Made by a program: the position numbers and the translations under genes. 21,677 nt of DNA from Deltaproteobacteria bacterium. GTDB taxonomy: Bacteria > Desulfobacterota > Syntrophia > Syntrophales > Smithellaceae. Under the pieces are notes generated by a model. The model worked only from the letters and a program-made list of their open reading frames with translations. It ran no database searches and was not told the origin of the DNA. Of this stretch, positions 1-6,952 are shown one piece after another. The first letter of the stretch is position 1. The number at the start of each line of letters is the position of its first letter. Location of the stretch: contig SBEK01000052.1 of assembly GCA_009668925.1 (NCBI GenBank), positions 1 through 21,677 of the forward strand. The letters run 5' to 3'.

Positions 1-1
1 G

Positions 2-721
2 GGCGAATTTGTCACCATCATCGGCACCAACGGTTCGGGGAAATCCACCCTGCTCAATTTGCTGGCGGGTTCCATTGCCCCCGATGCCGGCAGCGTCTTC
101 ATCAACGGCCGCGACGTCACGCGGCAGAAAGACCATCAGCGGGCGCGGGTCATGGCGCGGGTATTCCAGAATCCGTTCATGGGAACCGCTCCGGGCATGA
201 CCATTGCGGAGAACCTGCTTATCGCCTCGCTTCGGGGCCTCAGGCATCACTTGCGGATGGGCCTTTCCGCCAAACGGCTGGCGCTCTTCCGGGAACAGAT
301 CGCGGGCCTCGAAATGCAGCTCGAAGACCGGATGGACAACATCATCGGCTCGCTTTCCGGCGGACAGCGCCAGGCCGTGAGCCTTTTGATGGCCGTTATC
401 CGCAAACCCGACGTGCTGCTTCTCGATGAACATACCGCGGCGCTCGATCCCAAATCGGCCGCCCAGATCGTCGCCCTCACCCGCGCGTTTGTGGAAAAGG
501 AAAATCTGACCACTTTCCTGGTGACCCACAGCATGCAGCAGGCTCTGGACCTGGGGCACCGGACCCTGATGATGCACCAGGGCCGGATCATCGACGATAT
601 CCCCGCGGCGGAGAAAAAGCGGCTCACCGTGGATGATCTTCTGGACAAGTTCGCTGAGCTGCGCAAGGCGGAAAAACTGACCGGCGAAATCGTGGAACAG
701 CTCCGGAAAGAATACCTGTAG
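2..721 (+). CDS. ABC transporter ATP-binding protein, 5' end cut by window
   Basis: This is the nucleotide-binding subunit of an ABC importer, and it would hydrolyse ATP on the cytoplasmic face of the membrane. The frame is open from base 2, so the true start lies upstream. Visible in order are Walker A (GTNGSGKST, about residues 8-16 of the visible part), the Q-loop region (VFQNP), the signature LSGGQRQA, Walker B with catalytic Glu (LLLDEHTAALD) and the switch His (THSM). The DEHTAALD form of Walker B is familiar from the COG1101 type of ATPase, often paired with a substrate-binding protein and a single permease annotated for tryptophan/tyrosine or similar small ligands; that substrate label is weak. 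The C-terminal tail (ELRKAEKLTGEIVEQL) is typical of that group. The permease and binding protein would lie upstream, outside the window. All ATPase motifs are intact. The ATPase call is secure; the substrate is unknown. Confidence 0.93.
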   Translation, partial: GEFVTIIGTNGSGKSTLLNLLAGSIAPDAGSVFINGRDVTRQKDHQRARVMARVFQNPFMGTAPGMTIAENLLIASLRGLRHHLRMGLSAKRLALFREQIAGLEMQLEDRMDNIIGSLSGGQRQAVSLLMAVIRKPDVLLLDEHTAALDPKSAAQIVALTRAFVEKENLTTFLVTHSMQQALDLGHRTLMMHQGRIIDDIPAAEKKRLTVDDLLDKFAELRKAEKLTGEIVEQLRKEYL

Positions 722-749
722 CGGATTATTTTCACTCCGACAAAAATAT

Positions 750-777
750 TTGACTCCCGCAGACTATGTGATATAGC
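750..777 (+). promoter_or_regulatory. possible sigma-70 promoter for the acyl-CoA gene group
   Basis: A TTGACT hexamer at 750-755 and a TATAGC hexamer at 772-777 are separated by 16 bases, in the gap after the ABC ATPase. The match is fair, not excellent. It would give a long leader, of roughly 115 bases, holding the two hairpins listed separately. Confidence 0.35.
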
Positions 778-811
778 AGCTCTCACCCAAATCCATTAAG
801 GTGATTTCCGG

Positions 812-869
812 AATAATGCGTTTTCTGGAGCATTATTTCATCGGGAAGAATTTTGCCGGGATTTCCGGC
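812..869 (+). promoter_or_regulatory. leader with two inverted repeats before the CoA-transferase gene
   Basis: Two perfect hairpins sit in tandem. AATAATGC (812-819) pairs with GCATTATT (830-837) across a 10-base loop. GCCGG (855-859) pairs with CCGGC (865-869) across a 5-base loop and is followed by TATTTT. A GAGGAG element at 878-883 follows, unusually far (18 bases) from the ATG at 902. The hairpins could be an attenuator, an operator or chance; no known riboswitch class is recognised. Confidence 0.3.
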
Positions 870-901
870 TATTTTGCGAGGAGAAGAGAGACAAGAAACA
901 T

Positions 902-2416
902 ATGACCACACCTGTAGAGCAGAAAATAAGAGACAAGAAAAGAACCGCCGCGCAGATTGCCGATATGGTCCGGCCGGGCGACTGGATTAATCACGGAACC
1001 GTCGGCGGCGACTCCACCGTCTGCACTGAAGCCGTGGCCAAAAGGTTGGGTCCCGGACCCGGCCAGCTCAAAGATATCGAATTCTGGCTCCACGGTAATT
1101 CGTATCCCCATCCGGAATTGCAGGAGATCGATCCTTGCCAGCAGTATCACTGCGTTCACGAGCATTTTTTTTTCCCCTGGAACCGGAAGGCCCGCGAGGA
1201 AAACGGAGTCACGAGCTGGACACCCTGGGGCTGGGCGGGCGGCATCTGGGCGCACCATTACAGATTCGCCCATGGCGACAGGGCCAAACGCGGCATCGAC
1301 TGGTGGTTCAACGCGGCCACCGCGCCGGACAACCACGGCTATTTCAATATGTCTTACGGGACCAACAGCTGCAACGTCTTCAGGCAGACGGCAAAAAAGA
1401 TCGTGTTTGAAGTGCGTTCCGACTACCCCTGGGCGGAAGGCGGGAGGTTCAACACGATTCACATCGACGACATTGACTACTGGGTCGAGGTGGACTGTGA
1501 AAAATACAAATGGCCGCAGCTCAATGAAAAGGCCCTCGTGCCGCGGCCGGTGGAGCAGGACATCGCCCGCCACATCATGACGATTATGCGCGACCGCGAC
1601 GTCGTCCAGCTGGGGGTCGGCTCACTGCCGTCGAGCTGCGTGGCCGCGATGACCGACGCCGGCTTCAAGGATCTGGGCATCCATACCGAAATGCTCAACT
1701 ACGGCCTCATCAAGATGATCGAGTCGGGGCAGGTGACCAATGCTTACAAAAATCTGGACCGCGGAAAAAGCGTCTGGACATTTGCGTTCCCCATCGATGT
1801 GGACTGGTATTACGAAACGGTCCATCGCAATCAGGCCCTGGCCGTTTGTGATATCGACTACGCCAATAACCTCGACGTTCTGCGCCGGATCGACAATATG
1901 GTGGCCATCAACAACACCGTTGCCGTCGATTTGCTGGGGCAGATGTCCTGCTCGTTCTATGACAAGCGGCCGATTTCCGGCACGGGGGGATTCTTCCAGT
2001 TCATCATCTTCGCCGCGCAGTCGAGAGGAGGACGCAGTGTCGCCGCGATGACGTCGCGCAGCAAGCACAACACGTCGCGCATCGTGCCCTTCCTGCCGGC
2101 GGGTACGGTAGTCGATGTGCCCGCGCAGTTTGCCCAGTATGTCTGCACGGAATACGGCATTGTGAATTTACGGGGCTTAAACGGCTACGAACGCGCTTCG
2201 GCGCTGATTTCGATCGCGCATCCGGACGACCGGCCGTGGCTCGAGAAGGAAGCCCGCGAAAACGGACTTATTCCGCCGAAATTTCCCGCGAACTTCCATC
2301 CGGAAGAGGGCGGCAACCGGCGCTACCCGTCCTACGAAGAACGGCGTCATTACAAGATGCCCATGGGCAGCGCGCTGTGGGGATACGATTGGGATCCCTT
2401 CCAGTCCGGCAAATAA
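902..2416 (+). CDS. CoA-transferase, acetyl-CoA hydrolase/4-hydroxybutyrate CoA-transferase family
   Basis: This 504-residue protein belongs to the family that moves CoA between acyl-CoA and a free acid (4-hydroxybutyrate, butyrate or acetate CoA-transferases, COG0427). The N-terminal half holds the first CoA-transferase lobe. The C-terminal half has the family pattern LGIHTEML, in which E263 aligns with the catalytic Glu that forms the glutamyl-CoA thioester, followed by FPIDVDWYYE and PAGTVVDVPAQFAQYVCTEYGIVNLRG. The usual GxGGQxDF loop is altered here to GTGGFFQF (residues 360-367). A tryptophan- and histidine-rich stretch (about residues 62-135) and a Trp/Tyr-rich C-terminus are unusual for the better-known members. 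It is the first gene of an acyl-CoA group. Substrate is unknown; hydrolase rather than transferase activity cannot be excluded. The start ATG at 902 lacks a well-spaced Shine-Dalgarno sequence. Confidence 0.85.
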   Translation: MTTPVEQKIRDKKRTAAQIADMVRPGDWINHGTVGGDSTVCTEAVAKRLGPGPGQLKDIEFWLHGNSYPHPELQEIDPCQQYHCVHEHFFFPWNRKAREENGVTSWTPWGWAGGIWAHHYRFAHGDRAKRGIDWWFNAATAPDNHGYFNMSYGTNSCNVFRQTAKKIVFEVRSDYPWAEGGRFNTIHIDDIDYWVEVDCEKYKWPQLNEKALVPRPVEQDIARHIMTIMRDRDVVQLGVGSLPSSCVAAMTDAGFKDLGIHTEMLNYGLIKMIESGQVTNAYKNLDRGKSVWTFAFPIDVDWYYETVHRNQALAVCDIDYANNLDVLRRIDNMVAINNTVAVDLLGQMSCSFYDKRPISGTGGFFQFIIFAAQSRGGRSVAAMTSRSKHNTSRIVPFLPAGTVVDVPAQFAQYVCTEYGIVNLRGLNGYERASALISIAHPDDRPWLEKEARENGLIPPKFPANFHPEEGGNRRYPSYEERRHYKMPMGSALWGYDWDPFQSGK

Positions 2417-2467
2417 AAAAGTCCCGGCCAACCCGAAGACCCTCTCCGGCGGATTGTGCAGCATTTT

Positions 2468-2494
2468 CCGGTTCAGGCCGCAAGCCTGAACCGG
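2468..2494. terminator. perfect 11-bp stem-loop downstream of the CoA-transferase gene
   Basis: CCGGTTCAGGC (2468-2478) pairs perfectly with GCCTGAACCGG (2484-2494) across the loop CGCAA. Two weaker hairpins follow (TTTGA 2501-2505 with TCAAA 2513-2517; ACCCGG 2521-2526 with CCGGGT at about 2532-2537). No long T-run follows the first stem, so as an intrinsic terminator it is imperfect. Its place between a stop codon and a new promoter favours a termination or mRNA-end role. Confidence 0.45.
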
Positions 2495-2594
2495 CCCTCG
2501 TTTGAATCGGCCTCAAAAACACCCGGCCCAGTCCGGGTTTGTGTCTGGCGATTTCTTCGCCTCCGGCGTCTTTAAAAAATATTTGTTTCACCGC

Positions 2595-2623
2595 TTGCAA
2601 ACCGTTTTTTAAAGGCTTATAAA
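2595..2623 (+). promoter_or_regulatory. sigma-70-type promoter for the dehydrogenase gene
   Basis: TTGCAA (2595-2600) and TATAAA (2618-2623) are 17 bases apart in an A+T-rich patch. Transcription would start near 2630 and give a leader of about 65 bases. The strong AGGAGG at 2682-2687 precedes the ATG at 2697 by 9 bases. This implies the dehydrogenase can be transcribed separately from the CoA-transferase gene before it. Confidence 0.5.
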
Positions 2624-2696
2624 AGCAAAAGTCAGCTTGAGAAACGGTCATTCATAGTCTTATTTCAATATATTTTAAACCAGGAGGGAAAGAATC

Positions 2697-3458
2697 ATGG
2701 GCGCTACTTTCAATTTTTCAGGCAAGACGGCAATTGTGACCGGCGCGGGCCGGGGAATCGGCAAGGCGATTGCACTGGGGCTGGCCCAAGCCGGCGCCAA
2801 CGTGGCGGTATGCAGCCGGAATCAGGCGGAGCTCGACGCCGTTGCGGACGAGATCCGCGCCAAAGGCGCAAAGGCGCTGGCGGTAGTCACCGATCTGACG
2901 GTCCATACCGACCTCGAGAAGCTGGTCAATGCGACGATGAAGGAATTCGGCCGGATCGACATCCTGGTTAACAATGCCGCGCGCAGCTTCCTGCGCGGTC
3001 TTCTCGATCTGCGCGAGGACGGCTGGGACAAGTGTTTCAATACCAACGTCAAGGCCGTCTGGCTTTTGAGCCGCCTGGTTGCCCGCCCCATGATCGAACA
3101 AAAAGGCGGCAGGATCATCAACATTACCACGGTCGGAGCGGACAAGGCCGAAGCGGGCATGGCGGCCTACGGCTGCAGCAAGGCGGCGCTCAAACATCTG
3201 ACGCGCTGCATGGCGAAGGAATGGGCGCAGCTGAACATTAATGTCAATGCCGTTGCGCCCGGATTTACCCGCACGGAATTCAGCAAACCCATCTGGTCCA
3301 ATCCCGAAGTGGAACAGTTGATCTGCAAAATGATCCCCAAGGGGAAGATCGGCGAACCGGAAGATGTTGTCGGAGCGGTGATGTTTTTAGCGTCCGATGT
3401 CGCAAATTATATCACGGGCGACACGATCTATGTGGACGGCGGCGCCATGACGTCATAG
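2697..3458 (+). CDS. short-chain dehydrogenase/reductase (SDR), FabG-like
   Basis: This 253-residue classical SDR would interconvert a hydroxyl and a keto group with NAD(P)(H) in the cytoplasm, most likely on a 3-hydroxyacyl/3-oxoacyl-CoA given its neighbours. The Rossmann motif TGAGRGIG lies at residues 15-22, NNA at 92-94, the active-site YGCSK places Tyr158 and Lys162, and the late PGFTRTEF and GDTIYVDGG motifs are present. The residue 13 before the Tyr, normally the catalytic Ser, is Thr145. CSRN after the second strand has Arg rather than an acidic residue at the cofactor-selecting end, which may favour NADPH (inference). The length is normal for the family. The stop codon is followed after 10 bases by the next gene, whose Shine-Dalgarno AGGAG (3457-3461) overlaps this stop, so the two are cotranscribed. 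Confidence 0.9.
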   Translation: MGATFNFSGKTAIVTGAGRGIGKAIALGLAQAGANVAVCSRNQAELDAVADEIRAKGAKALAVVTDLTVHTDLEKLVNATMKEFGRIDILVNNAARSFLRGLLDLREDGWDKCFNTNVKAVWLLSRLVARPMIEQKGGRIINITTVGADKAEAGMAAYGCSKAALKHLTRCMAKEWAQLNINVNAVAPGFTRTEFSKPIWSNPEVEQLICKMIPKGKIGEPEDVVGAVMFLASDVANYITGDTIYVDGGAMTS

Positions 3459-3468
3459 GAGAAGAACG

Positions 3469-5451
3469 ATGAACCCAAAGGGGATTGTCAGTCCGGTCAT
3501 CGCGGACATCCGCGCGGGCATGAAGCGGGGGAAAGTCGTCTCCCTTGACGACGCGATCCGTGTGATCCGGGACGGCGATACGGTGTGCCTCGACGGCTTT
3601 ATCGGCGGCCTCGCCCCGGAGGAGCTGCTGATCGGCCTGGAGAGACGGTTCCTCGAAACGGGCGAGCCGAGAAACCTGACGCTGGTTTATGCTTCCGGCG
3701 TCGGTGACGGCAGGGACCGGGGCGCCAACCGTCTGGCACACGAAGGTCTGATCAAGCGCGTGATCGCGGGCCACTGGGGGCTGGTCCCCAAGCTCCAGCG
3801 CCTGGCGCTCGACAATAAAATTGAAGCCTACAATTTTCCCCAGGGCGTCATCACGCACATCCTGCGCGACAGCGCCGGCCATGCGCCGCGGACCATCACC
3901 CATGTGGGTCTGGGCACCTTCGTCGATCCGCGCATCCAGGGCGGCAAGGTCAACGCCGTAACCCGGGAAGACCTGGTGGATCTGATCACATTCGACGGCC
4001 GCGAGTATCTGGCCTACAAGACCCTGCCCATCCAGGTGGCGCTCCTGCGCGGGACGACGGCGGATATGGACGGCAACATCACGATGGAAAGGGAAGCGCT
4101 GACGATGGACGCCCTGCCGGCGGCCATGGCGGCCAAGAATTCCGGTGGCTTTGTGATCGTGCAGGTGGAGCGGATCGCCGAGCGCAAAGCGCTGAACGCC
4201 CGCCACGTGAAAATTCCCGGCATGCTGGTCGACTGCGTCGTGGTCTCCCAGCCGGAGAATCACTGGCAGACTTACGGCAGCCGCTACAATCCGGCTTACA
4301 GCTGCGAATTCAAGGTGCCGACGGCGAGCATCGAGCCCCTGCCCCTGGATGAACGAAAAATCATCGCCCGGCGCGTCGCCTTTGAACTGCAGCCGAACAT
4401 GGTCGTGAACCTGGGCATCGGCATGCCCGAAGGGGTGGCCAGCGTCGCCAACGAGGAGGGTATTTTCGATTTTCTGACGCTCACCGCGGAAGCCGGCACG
4501 ATCGGCGGCATTCCTTCGGGTGGCCTGGACTTCGGCACCGCCACCAACATGGACTGTCTGGTGGACATGCACTTCCAGTTTGATTTCTACGACGGCGGGG
4601 GCCTGGATCTGGCCTGCCTGGGCCTGGCCCAGATGGATGCCGCGGGCAATGTCAACGTGAGCAAATTCGGCCCCAAACTGGCCGGCTGCGGGGGCTTTAT
4701 CGATATCAGCCAGACCGCCAAGAAGATCGTCTTTGCCGGAACGTTCATGGCGGGCCAAGCCGAACTCGCCGTGGAGGACGGCAAACTGAAAATCGTGAAA
4801 GAGGGCGCGTTTAAGAAGCTGGTGCAGGATGTGGAGCAGATCACGTTCAGCGGCCCCACGGCGCAGGCGGGCAGCCAGCAGATTTATTACATCACCGAGC
4901 GGTGCGTTTTTGCCCTGACGAAGGAAGGGGTTCTGCTCATCGAAATCGCGCCGGGGCTCGATCTGGAGAAAGACATCCTGGCGCAGATGGATTTTAAACC
5001 GATTGTCCGGCATCCGCGGCTGATGGACGAACGCATTTTCAAGCCGGCGCCGATGGGACTCAAAGATGATCTCCTGAGCATTCCGATCAACGAGCGGCTC
5101 ATCTATGACGCCGCAACAAATATCTTTTACATCAACTTTGAGGGGCTGGCCGTCAAAACGAAGAATGACATCGAAGCGATCCGCGAGCGCGTCGTTGCAA
5201 TCTGCGCGCCGCTCGGGAAGCGCGTCAAAACGATCGTCAACTACGACAACTTCTCCATTGCGCCGGAGCTGGAAGACGAGTACATCAAAATGGTCAAATA
5301 TGTCGTGTCCACGTATTACAGCGATGTGACGCGCTATACGACCAGCGCGTTTTTGCGCATGAAGCTGGGCGATGAACTGAAAAGACGTCATCTGGCTCCC
5401 CATATTTTTCAGACCAAAGAAGAGGCCCGGCAGGCGCTGGAAAAGAAATAA
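3469..5451 (+). CDS. two-lobe CoA-transferase (propionate CoA-transferase/YdiF-like) with C-terminal extension
   Basis: This 660-residue protein carries both class I CoA-transferase lobes in one chain, as in propionate CoA-transferase and E. coli YdiF. Lobe 1 begins DAIRVIRDGDTVCLDGFIGGLAPEEL. Lobe 2 includes VVNLGIGMPEGVASVANEEG and LTAEAGTIGG, where Glu341 aligns with the thioester-forming catalytic Glu; GGFIDISQTAKKIVF and FTLT/ITFSG-like segments follow. YdiF and Pct are roughly 520-530 residues; here about 120 extra residues follow position 540, beginning near LIYDAATNIFYINFEGL and ending with a helical tail. The extension has an alpha/beta look and contains VNYDNFSIAPELEDEY. I recall similar extended forms in other proteobacteria but cannot name the domain with certainty. 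The gene is translationally close to the SDR. Acyl substrate is unknown. Confidence 0.88.
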   Translation: MNPKGIVSPVIADIRAGMKRGKVVSLDDAIRVIRDGDTVCLDGFIGGLAPEELLIGLERRFLETGEPRNLTLVYASGVGDGRDRGANRLAHEGLIKRVIAGHWGLVPKLQRLALDNKIEAYNFPQGVITHILRDSAGHAPRTITHVGLGTFVDPRIQGGKVNAVTREDLVDLITFDGREYLAYKTLPIQVALLRGTTADMDGNITMEREALTMDALPAAMAAKNSGGFVIVQVERIAERKALNARHVKIPGMLVDCVVVSQPENHWQTYGSRYNPAYSCEFKVPTASIEPLPLDERKIIARRVAFELQPNMVVNLGIGMPEGVASVANEEGIFDFLTLTAEAGTIGGIPSGGLDFGTATNMDCLVDMHFQFDFYDGGGLDLACLGLAQMDAAGNVNVSKFGPKLAGCGGFIDISQTAKKIVFAGTFMAGQAELAVEDGKLKIVKEGAFKKLVQDVEQITFSGPTAQAGSQQIYYITERCVFALTKEGVLLIEIAPGLDLEKDILAQMDFKPIVRHPRLMDERIFKPAPMGLKDDLLSIPINERLIYDAATNIFYINFEGLAVKTKNDIEAIRERVVAICAPLGKRVKTIVNYDNFSIAPELEDEYIKMVKYVVSTYYSDVTRYTTSAFLRMKLGDELKRRHLAPHIFQTKEEARQALEKK

Positions 5452-5473
5452 GGTTCAAGGAGCAAGGTTCAAG
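5450..5473 (+). repeat. 10-bp direct repeat across a stop codon
   Basis: AAGGTTCAAG occurs at 5450-5459 and again at 5464-5473, separated by GAGC. The first copy includes the last bases of the CoA-transferase stop codon. It may be a small tandem duplication. The rest of the gap up to 5626 holds a short inverted repeat (CGGGT/ACCCG near 5535-5553) and repeated CTGCAAA words, but no gene. Confidence 0.5.
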
Positions 5474-5626
5474 AGACGAGGCCCAGGCGAACGGTCCGGG
5501 CTCTGAAATTCGTATTGAAAATATTTGGCCAAACGGGTAGAAGTGAACCCGGTCGCATCTGCAAAACTGCCTGCAAACTGCCCGAGGACAGTTTCCAAAT
5601 AACCCGTAGAAAGAAGAGACGAGATT

Positions 5627-6337
5627 ATGCCGATTGCAATCAAGATGGAAGGCCAGGTGGCCGTGATGACGCTGGATGAGGGGGAGAATCGTTTAAATCT
5701 GGATTTTCTGGGGAAGTTTCTTGACGCCCTGGAGGAGATTGAAAAGAAGACCGACGCCAATGTGCTGGTCGTGCGCGGCGCGCACGATAAGATCTTCAGC
5801 AACGGCATCGATCTGGAGTGGCTGATGCCGATCATGCAGAAGAACGACACGGCCACGGCCAAGAAATTCATTGAGACCATGATGACGCTCTTCCGGAAGA
5901 TCGCGCTTTTCCCCATGCCGACCATCGCCGCGATCACCGGGCATGCGTTTGCCGGCGGCGCGATCCTGTGCTGCTACTTTGATTTCCGGTTTATGCGGTC
6001 GGACCGGGGCTTCATGTGCTTTCCGGAAGTCGACCTGGGCATTCCGTTTTTGCCGGGGATGATGACGGCGATGAAGAAGGCCATTCCGCGTTACAAACTC
6101 GATGAAATGGTCCTCACCGGAAAACGCGTTACGGCGCAGGAGCTCGCGGATCATCACGTCATAACCAAGGCCTGCCACATCGATCAGCTGATGGACGAGG
6201 TCATGGCTTTTGCCAAACAGCAAAACAAGAGACGTCCGGTGGTGGAGCTCATCAAAGCGGAAATGAACAAGGAGATCATTTACGCGATCGACCACGACGA
6301 CAAACCGATTATAGAATCGGGGCGTTTTTACGTCTGA
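5627..6337 (+). CDS. enoyl-CoA hydratase/isomerase family protein, isomerase-like
   Basis: This 236-residue crotonase-fold protein acts on an acyl-CoA in the cytoplasm. The CoA/oxyanion segments VVRGAHDKIFSNGIDLEWL and GHAFAGGAILCCYFDFRFM are clear. In hydratases two Glu residues catalyse water addition; the first position is Ile113 here (AGGAIL against GGGCEL), while the second is present as Glu134 in CFPEVDLGI. One-Glu members of this fold include delta3,delta2-enoyl-CoA isomerases, and the segment MRSDRGFMCFPEVDLGIPF resembles the eukaryotic/plant-type isomerase subgroup. So a double-bond shift is more likely than hydration. It is about 20 residues shorter than typical hydratases and lacks the long C-terminal trimerisation tail. 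It lies 175 bases after the CoA-transferase. The start ATG has a modest GAAGAG upstream. Confidence 0.85.
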   Translation: MPIAIKMEGQVAVMTLDEGENRLNLDFLGKFLDALEEIEKKTDANVLVVRGAHDKIFSNGIDLEWLMPIMQKNDTATAKKFIETMMTLFRKIALFPMPTIAAITGHAFAGGAILCCYFDFRFMRSDRGFMCFPEVDLGIPFLPGMMTAMKKAIPRYKLDEMVLTGKRVTAQELADHHVITKACHIDQLMDEVMAFAKQQNKRRPVVELIKAEMNKEIIYAIDHDDKPIIESGRFYV

Positions 6338-6441
6338 TGACTGTGTATTGACGGGCAACACATTTTTATTGAGAAGCTCAAAAATACGATAAACGTTTAG
6401 TTCCATAGACGGAAATTATCTTATCTCTGAGGGACATTTTC

Positions 6442-6780
6442 ATGAATGGAAATGCTCCCGGGAAAACGTTTCATCGTTTGTCTTTTTTCCTCGCGCTGAT
6501 TCCGTTGGTCCTGGCGGCGTATCTTCTAACGCGAAGCGGCGTTCCGCTCGGCTGTCTCGAATGGATTGTGCCGGCGCCGGGCTTCGTGCTGTTTTTGAAC
6601 TGCCTCGCGATGCCCGGTTCGATCTTGAGCCGGGATGATGATCACCGTGCCCGGCAACTCGCGGCTGTCGGGCAGGAATTGCATAAGCGCCACGCGGAGC
6701 TCAATGCGCTCAGGAAGATTTTAGAACTGGCCGAAGACACGCCTGCCGATCGGCTGCTTACCCCGCCGGATGAGCCGTGA
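6442..6780 (+). CDS. small membrane protein of unknown function
   Basis: I do not recognise this 112-residue protein. Two hydrophobic segments (about residues 13-30 and 43-60) are followed by a charged helical stretch (about 66-97, DDDHRARQLAAVGQELHKRHAEL) with coiled-coil character and a proline-rich end (TPPDEP). This suggests a hairpin anchored in the inner membrane with a cytoplasmic or periplasmic helix. A GAGGGA element lies about 10 bases before the ATG. Base composition matches the GC-rich neighbours, and its stop codon lies inside an intrinsic terminator, both of which support a real gene. It is separated by 104 bases from the isomerase-like gene; that gap contains the short inverted repeat TTGAG/CTCAA at about 6369-6381. 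Confidence 0.65.
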   Translation: MNGNAPGKTFHRLSFFLALIPLVLAAYLLTRSGVPLGCLEWIVPAPGFVLFLNCLAMPGSILSRDDDHRARQLAAVGQELHKRHAELNALRKILELAEDTPADRLLTPPDEP

Positions 6781-6794
6781 GACGGCGATTTTTT
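6774..6794 (+). terminator. intrinsic terminator overlapping the stop codon of the small membrane protein
   Basis: GCCGT (6774-6778) pairs with ACGGC (6782-6786) across GAG, and six T residues follow at 6789-6794. The TGA stop at 6778-6780 lies within the hairpin. The stem is short but the geometry is right. Confidence 0.5.
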
Positions 6795-6889
6795 ATGGCG
6801 TAATTTTCAAGTGCTGAAATTATCAATATTGTCTGAGCCGTCGCTGAAGTAATGGATGCCTGGTGACTGGTCCGGGCCGAGATATGGCC

Positions 6890-6918
6890 TTGACACCGGA
6901 CGTCTCGTTGGGTATTAA
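6890..6918 (+). promoter_or_regulatory. strong sigma-70 promoter for the Lgt-like gene
   Basis: A perfect TTGACA (6890-6895) is followed after exactly 17 bases by TATTAA (6913-6918). Transcription would begin near 6925, with a leader of under 30 bases holding AGGCGG at 6932-6937. Together with the terminator at 6774-6794 this marks a new transcription unit. Confidence 0.6.
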
Positions 6919-6952
6919 AGCACAAAAATTATAGGCGGATATTTTAATATTC

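Noticed and set aside
3412..5403. 663-codon open frame antisense to the second CoA-transferase
   Set aside because: It mirrors a clearly homologous CoA-transferase gene; long antisense frames are usual in GC-rich coding DNA. It has no family motif or ribosome-binding site.
6369..6381. TTGAG-AAG-CTCAA hairpin as a terminator after the isomerase-like gene
   Set aside because: The stem is A+T-rich and short, and no T-run follows it on the transcribed strand.
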